The notes beneath the pieces are model-generated. The model was not told where the DNA came from. It did not search any database and saw nothing but the letters and a program-made list of their open reading frames with translations. Positions 36,861-49,375 of a stretch of 64,000 nt of DNA are shown here, one piece after another. Every line of letters begins with the position of its first letter. Positions within the stretch are counted from its first letter, which is position 1. Both the position numbers and the translations under genes were made by a program. Origin of the DNA: Sphagnum compactum (Eukaryota; Bryophyta; Sphagnopsida; Sphagnales); contig OZ234501.1 of assembly GCA_965153455.1 (NCBI GenBank), forward strand, positions 15,922,855 to 15,986,854. The letters run 5' to 3'.

Positions 36861-38780
36861 AAAACAACAAAAGAAAATTAAGAGAAGGGGGGGAGCTTCA
36901 CTTTTGGTTCCCAATTCTACGCTCCTGCTTTTGTCCTTTCGCTTTAATTGCTTGCTCTTGGCTCCCACTTATGCCCTCTCACTTGAAACTCTCTCGAGCT
37001 TTGGCAATGGAGTGCGCGCAAAATGAGCTGAGGTAGGTAGGAGGGGGAGGTGGGTAGGAGGGACGTAAGAGCGGAAAACTTTGGGGGCAGAGAAAAGGCT
37101 GAGAAAACCTTGGGCAGTGGAAGAGGATGTCTTTATGGTTCATACCCAAACCAGCTTGCACGGCCTCATCCTGAACTGGTGCACTGGTGGCTGCTGGTTC
37201 ACTCCAGCCCGCTACACGGAGAGTCTCCAGGTTTCAGTGATGGATTTTTGCGGTCACGGAAGCGTGCAGAAAACGGAAACGTCTACATGCAGTGTATTAC
37301 GGCGTAAACATGTAGTACGGCAGTTTAGCGTTGACTAAAACGTCTACATGCGGTGTAGTACAGTAGTTTACGCGGCGGCCAGAGATCCTTATCCCTGAGT
37401 TGCAAGCGTTGAGAACTTTTGTAAATAGTAATAGAATTTTTGTACGAAATTTGAGGAGTAAGTTTTGAAGGAGCCCCAGACAGTAGGGGAACCTGACAAT
37501 GTAAAAAACTCCCTCTTTATTTCTCTGTGTATTTTGAGGGATCTTCCCCAGCAGACGAACCCTAGTGCTTTATGCCGGGGAGCTCCCCCAAATGTATATG
37601 CTCCCACATTCCCAGTACTTGTGCATTGTCTTGAGTTTGGGAACACCCTCGGGCTCATGCCCTTGGGTGCCCCCTCCCACAGGAGAATGCACTCATACAG
37701 GAACCTCCCCTACAACATAACTGCAGAGGAAGATGCACAGTGTGAAACATTTCTCGGGCTGAGCACACATAACCCTATTACATGTCTTAATATTATATAA
37801 TATAAATATGGGTTTGTCATTTCTTGCAATATTTTATGATTTTTGGAGAGTACAAACCACCAATTATTATTGTCGGCTTCAGAATCCCAGCATTTTTTTG
37901 GGTGATGATTTTTTTTCCACTTGGGGATCCAAAAAAAGAGGGGCCTGGGATTGTGTGAAGTAACTTTTTTGAAAAAAATTGCCCAAAGTTGCCATATTTT
38001 GAGGGTTTTTTTTTTGAAATTGTCATATTTAGATGATAGGTTCTAACAGGTTTCAAATATTTTCTACTTTCCTCTTTGAGCTGTAGCCAAATTTGGCTAA
38101 GTCCCTTACTGGATGATTTCAAATCCACACACCTCACAAAATTGCCAAAAAGAATCCTCTTTCAGACACCATATTGACCACATTTCATTTTGTAACAAAG
38201 TGCACAATTAATGTGCAAGAACCTTGTCCAATGGCTATTAGAAATTGAGCCATTACTTCACTCAAGATAACTAATGAAACTAAACCCTAAACCAAATCCA
38301 GCAATTCCATTGCCCTGAAAAGAAAATCTTCAGCTTACACACAATCCTTTTCTGCTGAACATTGAAAATAATGATCCGTTAAACCCTTTCCATTAGTGCT
38401 TTAAAATTCTCACAACCCAGGCACCTGTTGATGCCCTGGGCTCCCTGGGGAACATCTGCTTGGTTCTTGCCTGTTGACTATCTTTGTTCTTTGCTGTGCA
38501 ATAAGATTTTCTTATTTGTTCCCCCCCCCCAAAAATTCTCTCACAAACCCACCAAACCCTATTATAAATTGAACAATTGGTTCCACTCAACATAAATAAG
38601 GGCCACTTTAGACAAGGGTCCAGGGACCAAAAGCTCAGGTACCAATTTGAACCCAATTGAACCTTGAATTGGACCCTTCTTCACATCAATGAATGTGTTT
38701 AAAGGCTTAGGGTCCAATATTAAAAATGTGTGATTGAGGATTAGATTAACCTTGGGTCTTTTCTTTTCCTTTCTTTTTTT

Positions 38781-38804
38781 CATAGTTTTTTTAAAAAAAC
38801 TATG
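38781..38804. repeat. Perfect 24-bp palindrome
   Basis: CATAGTTTTTTT is followed directly by its reverse complement, with no spacer. A further CATAGTTTTTTTT half lies at 38809. It sits in T-rich DNA. Confidence 0.85.
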
Positions 38805-39814
38805 TTTTCATAGTTTTTTTTTAAATTTTTGATTTTTACTACATACAATGGATCTTTTTTTTCACTTTTTTCATTGTTTTCTTTTATCACAATCGTCTTT
38901 TTCCTTGGTGTTCTCTTATTTGGAATTGAAATTAATTTAAGGTTTTTTCTAAAATTCCAAATCCTCTTCCACTTGTGAAAATTGATATTTTAACCGTTCA
39001 TTTTTTGTTTCACTTTTTTTATTAAACTTTATTTTATGCACTCCTTCCAACAACCACCTTGTGAGGATTCACAAAACTAGCCATGTCTATAATTGGTCAA
39101 AAATAGGAGAGCTGATGTGCTATCAACAATGTCCTCAATCCATTGCGTGTTTTCCATTTTCATAAAATTTTGACAAAAAACATTGATTACCAACTCCAAA
39201 TTCTTGTTAAAACCTCTTTTTTGCATTTGCATGTGTTTTGCATGGACACACGGAAAAGGGCATACAACTTTCAGTACTAGTTCGGTAAGGCAACTCTTCA
39301 AAACTATAAAATGCACCAATTTGAACAATCACATTGGCAGATTCTTTTTTACTTTGCACCTAGCCACAAGCGTATGAGGTTATTACAAGATTTGAGTCAG
39401 TGTTTTTAGGAATTTTGTTTGTAGTCAAAGTGGCAATCATCCATAGAAAGATGTAAAAAGAAATTCAATAATCCCTAAGAAGATTTAGCCAAATCTTCCT
39501 ATAAATTAGATGTAAAGTACAAATCTTGGAATGTTTTTATGTTTTTGGCTACACACTGAGAATCACAATAGAAATTTATTCAAATTTACTTTTTTTCCCT
39601 TAGCATTAATTTATTTGAGTTTTTAGGCAACTCTCTTCCTGACCCCAGTCTTTCACATCTATATATATATATATATATTAAGATATGTGTTGTTTGGCAT
39701 TCAATGATCCAAAGCAACTAGAAATTTGCAGTGATGTCATTCATATGTTGAAAAAACAATTGGCATTTAATTCATCTGCATGAAAAATGCAATCCCAAAC
39801 TTCACCACCTCATC

Positions 39815-39960
39815 GCATAGTAAGGCTAGAGCTAGATTCATGTATAACAATAGCGTGTGGCACTCAGTGATTAGTTGCAAACTTCATCCCCACATTACAT
39901 AGTAAGGCTAGAACTAGATTCATGTACAACAATAGTATGTGGCAGTCAGGCATTAGGGCA
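39815..39960. repeat. Two-copy tandem repeat of about 82 bp
   Basis: AGTAAGGCTAGA followed by CTAGATTCATGTA and ACAATAG occurs at about 39820 and again at about 39902, with few changes. Confidence 0.8.
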
Positions 39961-40560
39961 GTGATTGTCACATTAACAAAGTAATACAACAACACATCTT
40001 GGATTTTATAATCGGTTAATAAAACAATTTTCTTCTTTTTATGCAACGGTGAAAAAATTAATGAGAAAAGGAGCAACCTTGGACCCTGGTTTACACTTTG
40101 GTTCTCCCTTACACTTTGATTCTCCAAACTATGAGCTTTCATACAGGCTCTTTTCTTTTTCTTTTTTCGTCCAGACCAATTGGTTTTCCCTCTAAGACAA
40201 TGCCATGTAAGCTAAATCACCATTTGATTTGTGTTAATCTTACACTGTTGTCTAACGGCCATAGGATCAAATTATAGCTCTTAACCAATAGGACTGCTGG
40301 ATTTCATTGGACCCTTGTCTAAAGTGACCCTAAGAAGAATAAAATCAGACCACCAAATCCAACAATTCCATTAGTCATAACATTTGATTATCACACATGT
40401 ACACAGGCTTATTTAACACATAATTTTCTCCTTTCTCTCCTCTATTTTTAAGTTTTTACGTCCCTAGTTCAATTGATGGTCCAGAAACCGATTACGGACC
40501 AGGGGAGAGGATCCAAACTACCAAACTAGTCTCCACGCATCTAGTTGGCGGACCTAACGA

Positions 40561-40916
40561 CGCGTACGCGCTACGCTACACAAACTTTATATTCGAGTTT
40601 TAAGCTTTAGTTTTTTCACACCTGAAAGCTTGAAACTCGACAGTTTTGTTCTTGCGTAAGTCTTGAGAGAAAAGGCGTGAAACACTATTGTATGAAGTGT
40701 GTCGCAAGGATCTGGACTTCCTCCTGAGAGCTCGAAACAGATCGGGAACAGAGCTTAGAGAGAGAGAGAGAGAATAATATTCAGCCTGTAACAAATTGAG
40801 AAGAACAGAGTTTCTTGTTTGTTTCAGCTTCTGGAGTTAAGTTTACCATATCGGGGATCGATCACTTGATCTAGTGCAGTAGGTCTGCAAGTGTTAGATA
40901 ATCCAGGTTTCACAAG
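40561..40916 (+). promoter_or_regulatory. Probable promoter and 5' leader region of SEC15-like gene 2
   Basis: The 350 bp before the ATG are less AT-rich than the DNA further upstream and hold an AG microsatellite (about 40758-40773). A weak TATA-like TTTATATTC is near 40588. No transcription start can be fixed from sequence, so the extent is an inference from position. Confidence 0.3.
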
Positions 40917-42967
40917 ATGGAACTGACGGTGCCAATTCTGACTCTAGTAGCTCATTTTCAGACAATAAAGAACAACCTGGATGCAGTCATAACTCGTCTG
41001 AAGACGACGGCAATGGGTTACAGTCCGGACAGGCGCCAGAAACTGCTGATGCAGAAAGCACTCCTGGATGCGCTGGTAGATTTTGCAAGCAGGTCGGGAG
41101 GGAAAATTGACAAAATAGCTTTGAAACTCTTAGAAGACTTGAACGAGAAGGCTGACACTCTGAGGAAAAACGTCGAGACTGACACAAGTCTACAGAGGTT
41201 CATGCGTCATGGCAGAATTGATAAAGAAGTCAAGTCTTTGGAGGACATGGTGGGAAGCTTATGCAACCTCATGCAGCTGCAGGCTCAATATTCCCCCGTG
41301 TACAATGTTGCAGGAGAGTCAGAGTACACCGCTGTCCTGAATCAGCTCGAAGTCGAGAATCGCGCGAAGAAACTTCTCATCGAGGTAAGTTGGTTCATGA
41401 GTGTTTGCAGTGAGAGTCGTTTTGTACTTGTGTGAAACAGTACTCTCCAATCTGTTTGATCTTCGTCATCATTACATCGCATTATGACTTTATCAATAAG
41501 ATGAGGGTGCAAATGTCAGTCATTCACTGAAATGTTTCATTGTTCATGCAGGAGATGGCCGACAGCTCTCTGACGCCAAGAGCAGTGACACAGCAACGAA
41601 GCTTCAAGGTACCTGAAACCAACCAAACTCAGATGGATCGTTGTCTCTCTTTTGTCTTCACCTTCTTGAGTTCACGGTTTCATGCGACCGGCGTGCTGCC
41701 AGGACGCATAGGAGTGAGCATATTGTTGCACAGTGTGTGCTATCATAAGCATACGAGGAAGGAAGTTCTAATTGGAATCTAGAGTATGTTGTTGCATAGT
41801 GAGCCGAGAGTTTCACAGAAATATGTACATGAGTCGCACCAATGATTGACAAATGACATGTATGATCACCAGGCTGGCCCATGGCTTGAGGAAGATTACA
41901 ACGGAATGTCGACAGAGTGTAGCCAGCAGATTGAGGATATCCTTCGGAACGATACCTTTCGAGAAGAGATCACAACGAAGGAGGAGTTCATTTCTGACAT
42001 GACGTCTCAGGGTGCAACCGTGACTTCACCAATTAAATCGCTGTCCATCACCCCGTGCTCGCCCTCTGTTCCTAAGTGCATTGGAGCCATCCTGTCCTTC
42101 GTGAAAGGCTGTGCGAGTTCTCTCTCTGGTGCTGAAGGGCAGAAACACAATTCCGAACCGCTGGGGAGACATTTGGTCCAGTTGATTACAAGCGTGCTGC
42201 CGCAGGCAATCTCGCAGTGTTTCCACACCCGACAACTAAGTGTAAAGGAAAGAGTACAACTCTTTGTGACTGCTTGTCAATTACGTGAGTTCCTTCAAAG
42301 CGAATATTTCAAGCAGGAGATAAAAGCTGCATGCCCGCTGGTTGCCAAGAACTTGGACTCGGAACTCTCTAAGGATGACTCGAGGTGGAAAGATATGAGT
42401 CGTCACGCATGGGAATCAATAAACGATGCCGCGTTCTCAGATATGGAGTGGGAGGTCACGTTTCAGGAAATCAACTGGCTTCCCGAGCATCGCCCTCAGA
42501 GGGCTCAAATGGATTACCTGCGACCAGTCACCAAGTACTTGAGGCAATTGGAGGCAACTCTCCGGCACCCAGGACTCAGCAACTACTTACATGAAATACA
42601 CAATTGTTTCACCAGCTTGATTTTCCAGCTTGATGAGTGCATACGCGAAATGTTTTCAAATGACGACGTGCCGAATTTCAATAGACACGCCGTCGATGCG
42701 ATCAACGAGGACCTTGTAGATATCCAACGTTTTGCAAAGCGTGTAGATCAATGGCTTGGAAGCACTGATATATGTATTAGTTCTGGTCTACTTGACACCT
42801 GGAAGTGGGTGGACCTTCTGCAGAGGATCGAACCCCAGCTGTTCCCCGACCGAATTTCTCGAGAAGCCTATTACCTTGCTGTGATGGAAAGGTATCATCC
42901 CGACCTTGACTCACGCAAGGTCGTTGACGTTTGCGAGAAGTTTATTCATATTGATAACGCACGCTGA
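40917..42967 (+). CDS. SEC15: SEC15-like exocyst subunit, three exons (gene 2)
   Basis: Exons 40917-41384 (156 codons), 41552-41608 (19) and 41873-42967 (364 plus stop) join in phase 0 with GT-AG introns (GTAAGT and GTACCT donors), about 539 residues. It aligns along its length with gene 1: helical/coiled-coil exon 1, the mini-exon with TPRAVTQQ, then AGPWLEEDY, VPKCIGAILSFVKGC, the INWLPE block, FNRHAVDAI, RKVVDVCEKF near the C terminus and a TGA. No stop or frameshift was seen, so it looks functional. By SEC15 family knowledge it would act in the exocyst, tethering secretory vesicles at the plasma membrane. The start was chosen because it is the first ATG in the exon and matches gene 1. It has a single mini-exon, whereas gene 1 has two. 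Being short and divergent, it may have a changed role. Confidence 0.72.
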
Positions 42968-43959
42968 AGGTTTTAGACTGACTTTCTGTTGTCTTGTAAC
43001 TAAACCAGGTTCCAGACCTGTCTCCTTTGTTAAAGTGATGTTTTATGTGACGGGCTTAGCATCTAGAACCAGGAGAATAGACAGCTCCCTCCTGTAGACC
43101 TTGATGTTGTCTCTCAATATAACCAAGAAGAGATCTAACATCATGTGTTTTTTGTTTTCCATTTGTGTTCATGAGAATTATATGTGTGCATGATTTAGTT
43201 GCAAAAAATGTGGACTCTCCGTGTCCTGCTTTTCCCTCGTTTTTGTACGTCCAGGTCCTGTGTTTAATGACCAATAAAATGAGTTGATTCCATGATCCTG
43301 GAAGGACGAACCCTTCACACAAGGTATCTATTGGTTAGGTTTTTGGAGTTTGCAAGGCTTTTTTGGATTCAGGGTTCTAAGGTTTACAAAACGCCTGTTA
43401 CATGATTCAAACAGAGCAATCACATACTAAAGAGTGAGTAGGTTGCTTTGATTTTCCAATCTAGAACTTGTTTCTTCCAATGGACAAGCTTTCTGCAGAT
43501 TGCCCGATTTGCCACTAAGTAGCACTAAAAAGCCGTTCTTATATTTGTCCTGCATTGCGATTCCTCTTATCATGACCTGCACTCAGGGCTTTGAAAACTT
43601 TGTTGCAACTTCACAAACGCAACTTTGACAAACTCTGTCAATGTGCTAATTCAATTGTGATTTCAGAAACTGTCTATAAGTTGTGTTTTCCCGCAATTGT
43701 GGACAGGGATTTGGACATGCATTCCAGCATTGTGGTCATGGTGGCTTTTGCAAAGCTGTGGAAAAAAGTCATCCTAGATCGACATAGGATTGTGCAACCA
43801 TGCTGAAAGTTTACTCCAAGTAGTATGAGTGTTTAGGCAGATGAGAAATTTCTGTTGGAGTGCCCTGCATGTTGAGAAATTTTGAATCGTCATGTTATCC
43901 CAATTATCAAGCTATGTCACACAGAAACCACTTGATGAAACTCTGCCAATCATAAGGGA
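42968..43959. other. 3' flank of gene 2, partly duplicated
   Basis: Contains the 3' UTR region. A segment at about 43.44-43.80 kb is similar to the 3' flank of gene 1 (1.75-2.1 kb, opposite strand), including a CAGGGATTTGGACATGC word. The 71-codon open frame here lies in that shared flank and is not supported as a gene. Confidence 0.5.
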
Positions 43960-44900
43960 GACTCAGGTTTCGAATCTGGTGGGCGGCAGCAGAACGACTA
44001 ATAATTCTTAAGCAGAACAAAGAACATTCGACATCTTCTTTCGCTGAACAGAAGAACATGTAGAACTGGGCTGCATGGTTCTATGCAGAACCAAGCGGGC
44101 CCGAAAAACATGTGCAAGAGGACAAGAGAAACATGCGCCGGACAGAGCTCGATGGGGGATATTTAGCTTCTCGCCCCGCCTGTCGCGAGAAGCATATCAA
44201 ATAAGGAAAGGGGAGCACCTCCTGAAAGGGAGGACTTTGTTTATAGGGTGTAGAAGGCAGAGTAAATGCCCAGGTTGATGACTAAATTTTCGATGATACC
44301 AGACCAATGGGTGACTTCAAAATTATTTGAACAAGTGACAAACTGCCTGGGATTTAGGTGGCTATGCTGCTAGGTGGCAAAACTGCACAAGTAATATACC
44401 CGCACATAGTATTTATTGCGGGACGCTAAACACCCCCTAACAAGCTCTGTCCGGCACTGGTTACGCTTGTCTTTTTGCACACCTTTTTCGGTCTTGCACA
44501 ATTCTACAAGAAACCATGCAACCCGGTTTTCAATGTTCTTCAGTTCTTTATAAAACTGAAGAACATTTTGCTGTTCTTCAGTGCCAATGTTCTGGGCCAT
44601 TGTTTTGCATTACAGACACAGGTATCGAACCCACGACCTCCCTTGCCTCCGCTCAGCACTGATTTCGCGCGCTGATTTCGGGCTTGACATTGCACAGCCC
44701 TGCGGAGAACTACGTTGTGTCCTAACGAGCTTTGTCCGGCGCTAATTTCGGGCTTGACAACTGCGTTCTGTCCTAGCGAGCTTTTTCCGGCGCTGATTTC
44801 GGTATTGACAGTGCAGCCTTGCGGAGAACTGCGTACAATCAACCATCTTCTTGCTCTAGGCATAAGTCCTTCCATAGCTTCTTTTTCTGACTCCAAGAAT
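43960..44900. repeat. GC-richer composite repeat with inverted and tandem units
   Basis: GCGCCGGACAGAGCTCG (about 44129-44145) is matched in reverse complement, with two mismatches, by CAAGCTCTGTCCGGCAC near 44442-44458. From about 44650 to 44840 three tandem units share GCTGATTTCGGGCTTGACA, GCGGAGAACTRCG and CCTAACGAGCTTTGTCCGGC. On the minus strand GGTTCGATACC (about 44617-44627) matches the RNA polymerase III B-box consensus, which hints at a tRNA-derived SINE-like piece, but no A box is convincing. The 118-codon minus frame is translated repeat. Confidence 0.5.
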
Positions 44901-45330
44901 GGGTCCCTCTTTCAAATATGTGCAAATGAAATCAAACAATTGATGCTTTGTTTTCTTGTTGCAAAAATATAAATAAATAAATAATTAATTAAAGCTAAAA
45001 AAAATGACAACTAATGCCAACAGTAGATTGAACATCCTAATAAATTTAATAAATTATTCAAAATGTAAATTAAAAACTTTTAAAATATATCTCGTTTGAT
45101 TCCTGCAGTGAAGAAAAATATGCTCAAATTGTAAGAAAAATTTGAGAATGAAACCTCCTAAGAGGTTACCACGTGGTGTGTTTACATATTGACACATCAC
45201 ATCAATGTTACTAAATATCTTCTAAGTTCTGGCTTTTTTTTAAGTCACATGTTGAACTTAAAATAATCGTTTACTTGGTCATTTTCGAACGATGCCTACA
45301 AGTATGTGTATAAAAGGCGTACTTAGAATC
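44901..45330. other. AT-rich intergenic DNA
   Basis: No gene or repeat recognised apart from short AATAAATAAATA runs near 44.97 kb. Confidence 0.45.
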
Positions 45331-45335
45331 TTCTA

Positions 45336-45525
45336 GAACGTTATTGGTAACACTGGGGTGGACATGCTAATGAGTATCGAGCTGCTGCTATTGCCGCACT
45401 GACTTTCTCAAGAAGATTACTACACTTTTCTGAAGGATGCATACAAGCTTGATGTTGAGTCACGCACAGTCACTAGCGTTTGCAAGAAGTTTGTTCATAG
45501 TGATCACTGCAGGGCAATGTTTTAG
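45336..45525 (+). pseudogene. SEC15-like 3' fragment
   Basis: The last 60 or so codons of gene 1 are recognisable: a GVDMLMSIELLLL-like start, an S(R)EDYYTFLKDAYKLDVES run and a C-terminal HSDHCRAMF before TAG, with a frameshift or substitution near the LPDRLS position. Nothing upstream is present, so it is a fragment. It is much closer to gene 1 than to gene 2, and the non-coding sequence that follows (45526-45993) is also nearly identical to the gene 1 3' flank. It therefore arose by a more recent copying of the gene 1 end. Confidence 0.75.
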
Positions 45526-45993
45526 AGTAACTTTTTTCTTGTCTAGTGACAAAGGACGTTCCAGAGCTGTTTCTTTGTTGCAGTTTTCTTTTCGGTGATA
45601 TGCTGCACATCTAAAAAGAGGCAAACTGACGGTCGCTGCCCACTAATAGAGACCTGTGTTTTGTGTCTCAAAATGGTTAGGTGAGCGATAATAGACTTTT
45701 TCTTCCCCTATGTTTAATGAGAAAATGCTTACTTGATTTAACTGCAGAAAAGCTCCACTATTTGTTTCGTGCTTCTTTCTTGGTGCTATGTCCAGGTCCT
45801 TCACACATACCCAGTGCATGTTTAGTGTTTGTACAAAGCCTGTTGGTATCACTTATTGCTAAATAGCAGAGAATATGCTCCATTTTCCATGAATTTCTGC
45901 TCCCAAAGGTCCAGTGCCAATCACCACCTGAGGAGCAATCAGGAAATTTCTTTGATTTTCCAAGCTTGTTTCTACAAAGGATGAGCTATTACC
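45526..45993. repeat. Copy of the gene 1 3' flank
   Basis: Nearly identical by eye to the reverse complement of about 2.05-2.50 kb, for example the run from GGTCCAGTGCCAATCACC to GGATGAGC. Confidence 0.75.
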
Positions 45994-48600
45994 TTCATAT
46001 ACTTAGGGTATGTCATAGGGTAAATATATACCCTACTGGTCAGATTGGCAAATGTTTGGTTAATATTTTAGGCCAACCATGTCTTTATTTTACTCAACTT
46101 ATATATATATAAGAGTTGAGGTCGACCCTTTACCAGTGGACAGTATTTGTTGGCCTTGCCTACCAAGGCAAGAATATTGTGTTTAGATATAGTAGCTTAA
46201 GGGATTTTGGCCCCTAGGTAATAGGTCTATTTTTATATGAGGATTTTTGAAAGATGATATTTTGGCTTGTGTTGAAACTTGAGATTAGTTATTGAGTGAA
46301 ATTATTTTGAAGGATTTTGGTATGTATTAATCTGAAATAAAGGATTATAATTAATTTAAGACGATTTTAATAATCCCCTAGGTGTGACAAAAATAGAATA
46401 TTTGAATTTAGACTCTTACAATTTTGAAAGTGAGTTTTTGAAATTTGTGTGCATGTTTTACGTGTGATTGTTAATTTCAATAGCGTTGGCCAGCAATGTA
46501 ATAACACACAACAAGCACATTAGGCACCTTAAGGATGTGTTTTTTGTTTCCTCATAAAAATATTTAAATAATTATATAAATAAGCTAACAATTTTTTTCA
46601 TTGATATGCTAGCATGACATGGTCAGTTAAAAGCTTTCTAAACCTTCCTCTATTGGGCTTGTATCCATTTTATAGACAAAGGCCGTGTGTGACATTTCAA
46701 AAGTTGTTGTCAAAGGAACCTTTTTAAAACTAGGTGTTCTCACCATTTCTTTGTTTAATTTTATTCAATGTGTGAATGGTGAAAGTTTTTGGACATAAGT
46801 TGCAATTTTGCCTCTCTTTAATAACTTGTTACTAGTTATTACTCTCTTCTTGGAAACTGTTTTCTAATTAAGGAATTTGTGACCAAAACAAATTCAAAAG
46901 AGTTTTTGCAAAATGGCAAAAAAAATCCAGAAAAAAGAAAAAAAATCAAAATCAATTGAAAGCAAAGTGATTTTGGAAGGTTTCAATTGCTCAAAATGAT
47001 ACATATGTATCACCAGACTTCTAGATTTATTTTTTAGTGTGTTGCATAAATATAGAAGGCTGATTAAAAATTTGTGCTTCTTATAGCCAGATTGGGCCTA
47101 AACCCGAAACTTAACCTTTGGTTGCAAGACTCTAGTATCTTGGTACAAAGCAGTGTTGTTCAGATGAGGATTTTTTTAGCGAATGGTTGGTTCTTCATAT
47201 TGTATTTTTCATAAAATGGACAACCTATCAGTTCCAGGTCTAAGAGTTTTCTCAAAAACTAAATTCACTTGTAAGTTTAGATCGAAATTTTGGTTGCTGC
47301 ATCACACTCTGAATAATTTCACTACTCATATCACAATATTATAGTAGATGATAGAAATTATATAGTTTCAAAATCAAAAAACAAATTCATGTTTTGAAAA
47401 ATAATAATTATTCGTTTCCTCAATGTGGAAACTGACCCTAGCCTACGGTGATAAAAGAAATCATGCTTGAGATATTGTACTTCTTGTCATGGGCAACACC
47501 AAATTTTAACACCATCTACTTTATAGTTTAAACCATCCATCGTGATCCTGAAGAGCGAAATAGTCGCTCCCTTGATCCTTTATCCTTCTAGATACCAACA
47601 GCAGCTACCAAAGTATAACATGTTGACAATCACCTCTCAGTTCAATGTCTTGGAAATTTGGCAACCCTTGGATCCCAACAAAGTCATTTCTTGCAACGCG
47701 TACCAACCACAATTACGTGGTCACCATTGAAGTATGGGCACTGGGTAGGCCGGTGGCACCTTAAGAAAGGCTAGTCCTGAATCCAAATAAACAAATGTTT
47801 GTTAACATTGATGATGCAACTCAACATTGCAACCTGATCCAACAAAAAATTGCTAGTCCAAACACACAAGGTCCAATAGTACTTAGAAATAGGTTGAGAA
47901 TAAAATCAAATAAGATTCAAAATTCCATAGGTATTGGTAGTAAAAAGATAAGAAGAAGACCCTTCAAGTTCCATCGCCCCACTCTCGGTATAGTCAGACC
48001 TTGTTTTGACTGGGATCCATAAGTAAAGGAGAAGGGCCTGAGTACAGGCCCTTCTGTGATTTGAGATCTGTGCTTGAGGCTGGTAGGCCGAAGGAACACC
48101 TCAAAAATCACAGAAGGGCCTGTACTCAGGTCCTTTTCCTACATAAGGCAGAGCTGGGATTTTTTTCACTTTTAGAAATACTTCCACCCAGAAAATCTTA
48201 CTTGCTGAAACCAGGTTTCTCCAGGCAGGTAATGGAGCTGAAATTATCAAGGAAATATCCAGCCAGTGCATTTATGGCAAGGTAACACTCTCTTGAAATC
48301 CACCAACCCAATAATTTGTTGTCATCTCTGACAATCAACCAGTCCGAGAGCCATCTCTTTGCAACTTTTATCCACTTTACACCGCAATTGAAGTACTACA
48401 ACAGTCACACCTCGTAAATTGAAATTGCACCCATTACAAGTGTGGACATGCAGCAAGCCACTAAACTTTAAAAGTAGTATGAAGTCAACCTGCAACGCGA
48501 ACCAATCCGAGTTGGGTGGTCACCATTGAAGTAGTGGGCACTGGGTAGGCCAGTGGCACCTTAAGAAAGGCTAGTCCTGAATCCAAATAAACAAATGTTT

Positions 48601-48843
48601 GTTTTTTTTGGCGCCCCGATCTTAGATGTAGGTTGACTAATCGTCGCTGGTGTCAGCTGCGAAGCCAGCGATCAGCCGGCGCACTCGCAGGCAATCAGCT
48701 GCTCCCCAACGCCTCGCTGAAGCGCGACGGAAAAGTGCTGATTGATTTGGTAGATGGTCTGTCCTCGGGGTCGGTTGTGTTTGTCAGCGTGACGGATGGC
48801 GATCTTGCGGATCATGATGCGCGTCACGGGGGTGGAGCCATCG
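48601..48843. other. GC-rich 243-bp insertion in R1-right
   Basis: Both the left R1 copy and an internal duplicate (near 47.79 kb) read straight from AAATG through GTTAACATT, while here GC-rich DNA unlike its surroundings separates the halves. It is flanked by the 8-bp direct repeat AAATGTTT (48593-48600 and 48844-48851). It has GGCGCC, GCGCACTCGC and GCGTGACGGATGGCGATC words. An open frame crosses it on each strand, but neither is a protein I recognise. The base composition suggests foreign (bacteria-like or organellar) DNA or a small mobile piece; origin unknown. Confidence 0.6.
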
Positions 48844-49261
48844 AAATGTTTATTAACATTAATGATGCAAGTCAACATTGGAAACTGATCCTCAAACCCT
48901 GAAATGTACCCGTGTTGGGTGGTTCTCACTGAGATCCTTGGTTCTCAGATCACTTCTCACAACGAGAACCAGTATCCTAAAAGGTGATAGTTGGTTTGAG
49001 TATCGGATCCACAGCTTTCACTTGTGTGAGAATTGGATATTATTTATTTATTTATTTGGAGTACCAGGTTGATTCTATGAGAGAACCAAAACTTGGTTCC
49101 TAGCTAGTAGTTAGATTAGGGTTAGTAAGTAGATTAAGTTAGTTTAGGTTAATACTTAGATTAGGTTAGTTTAAGAGCAGTGGTGTCGACTATATCAAAA
49201 CCGCTTTCTTAATCAAGTTTAACCCCATTCTTAATCAAGTTTTGTGTTGATCCTTTGCATT

Positions 49262-49375
49262 GCTCTTTGTTTTTGTGTGTTGCCCTTTGTGTTGTTCCTT
49301 TGTTTTTTTGTGTTGCCCTTTGTGTTGTTCCTTTGTTTTTTTGTGTTGCCCTTTGTGTTGTTCCTTTATGTTGTT
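49262..49375. repeat. 33-bp tandem repeat, three copies, in the TTG-rich tract
   Basis: TTGCCCTTTGTGTTGTTCC followed by TTTGTTTTTTTGTG recurs three times almost unchanged. The left R1 copy has one such unit, so the expansion happened after the copies separated. Confidence 0.85.

Larger units (their letters stand above)
36870..40560. other. Intergenic DNA, no gene recognised
   Basis: Contains a GC-richer stretch at 37.0-37.75 kb with the word AACGTCTACATGC repeated near 37277 and 37339, a run of ten Cs at 38521-38530, a perfect palindrome at 38781-38804, a TA microsatellite at 39661-39680 and a two-copy tandem repeat at 39815-39960. Opposed open frames under 112 codons show no motifs. Confidence 0.4.

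Noticed and set aside
44540-44896. 118-codon minus-strand frame
   Set aside because: It crosses the tandem CTTTGTCCGGC units; repetitiveness of the peptide mirrors the DNA repeat.
48633-48902. 89-codon frame through the GC-rich insertion as a gene
   Set aside because: It runs out of the insertion into R1, the opposite strand is equally open, and no family is recognised.
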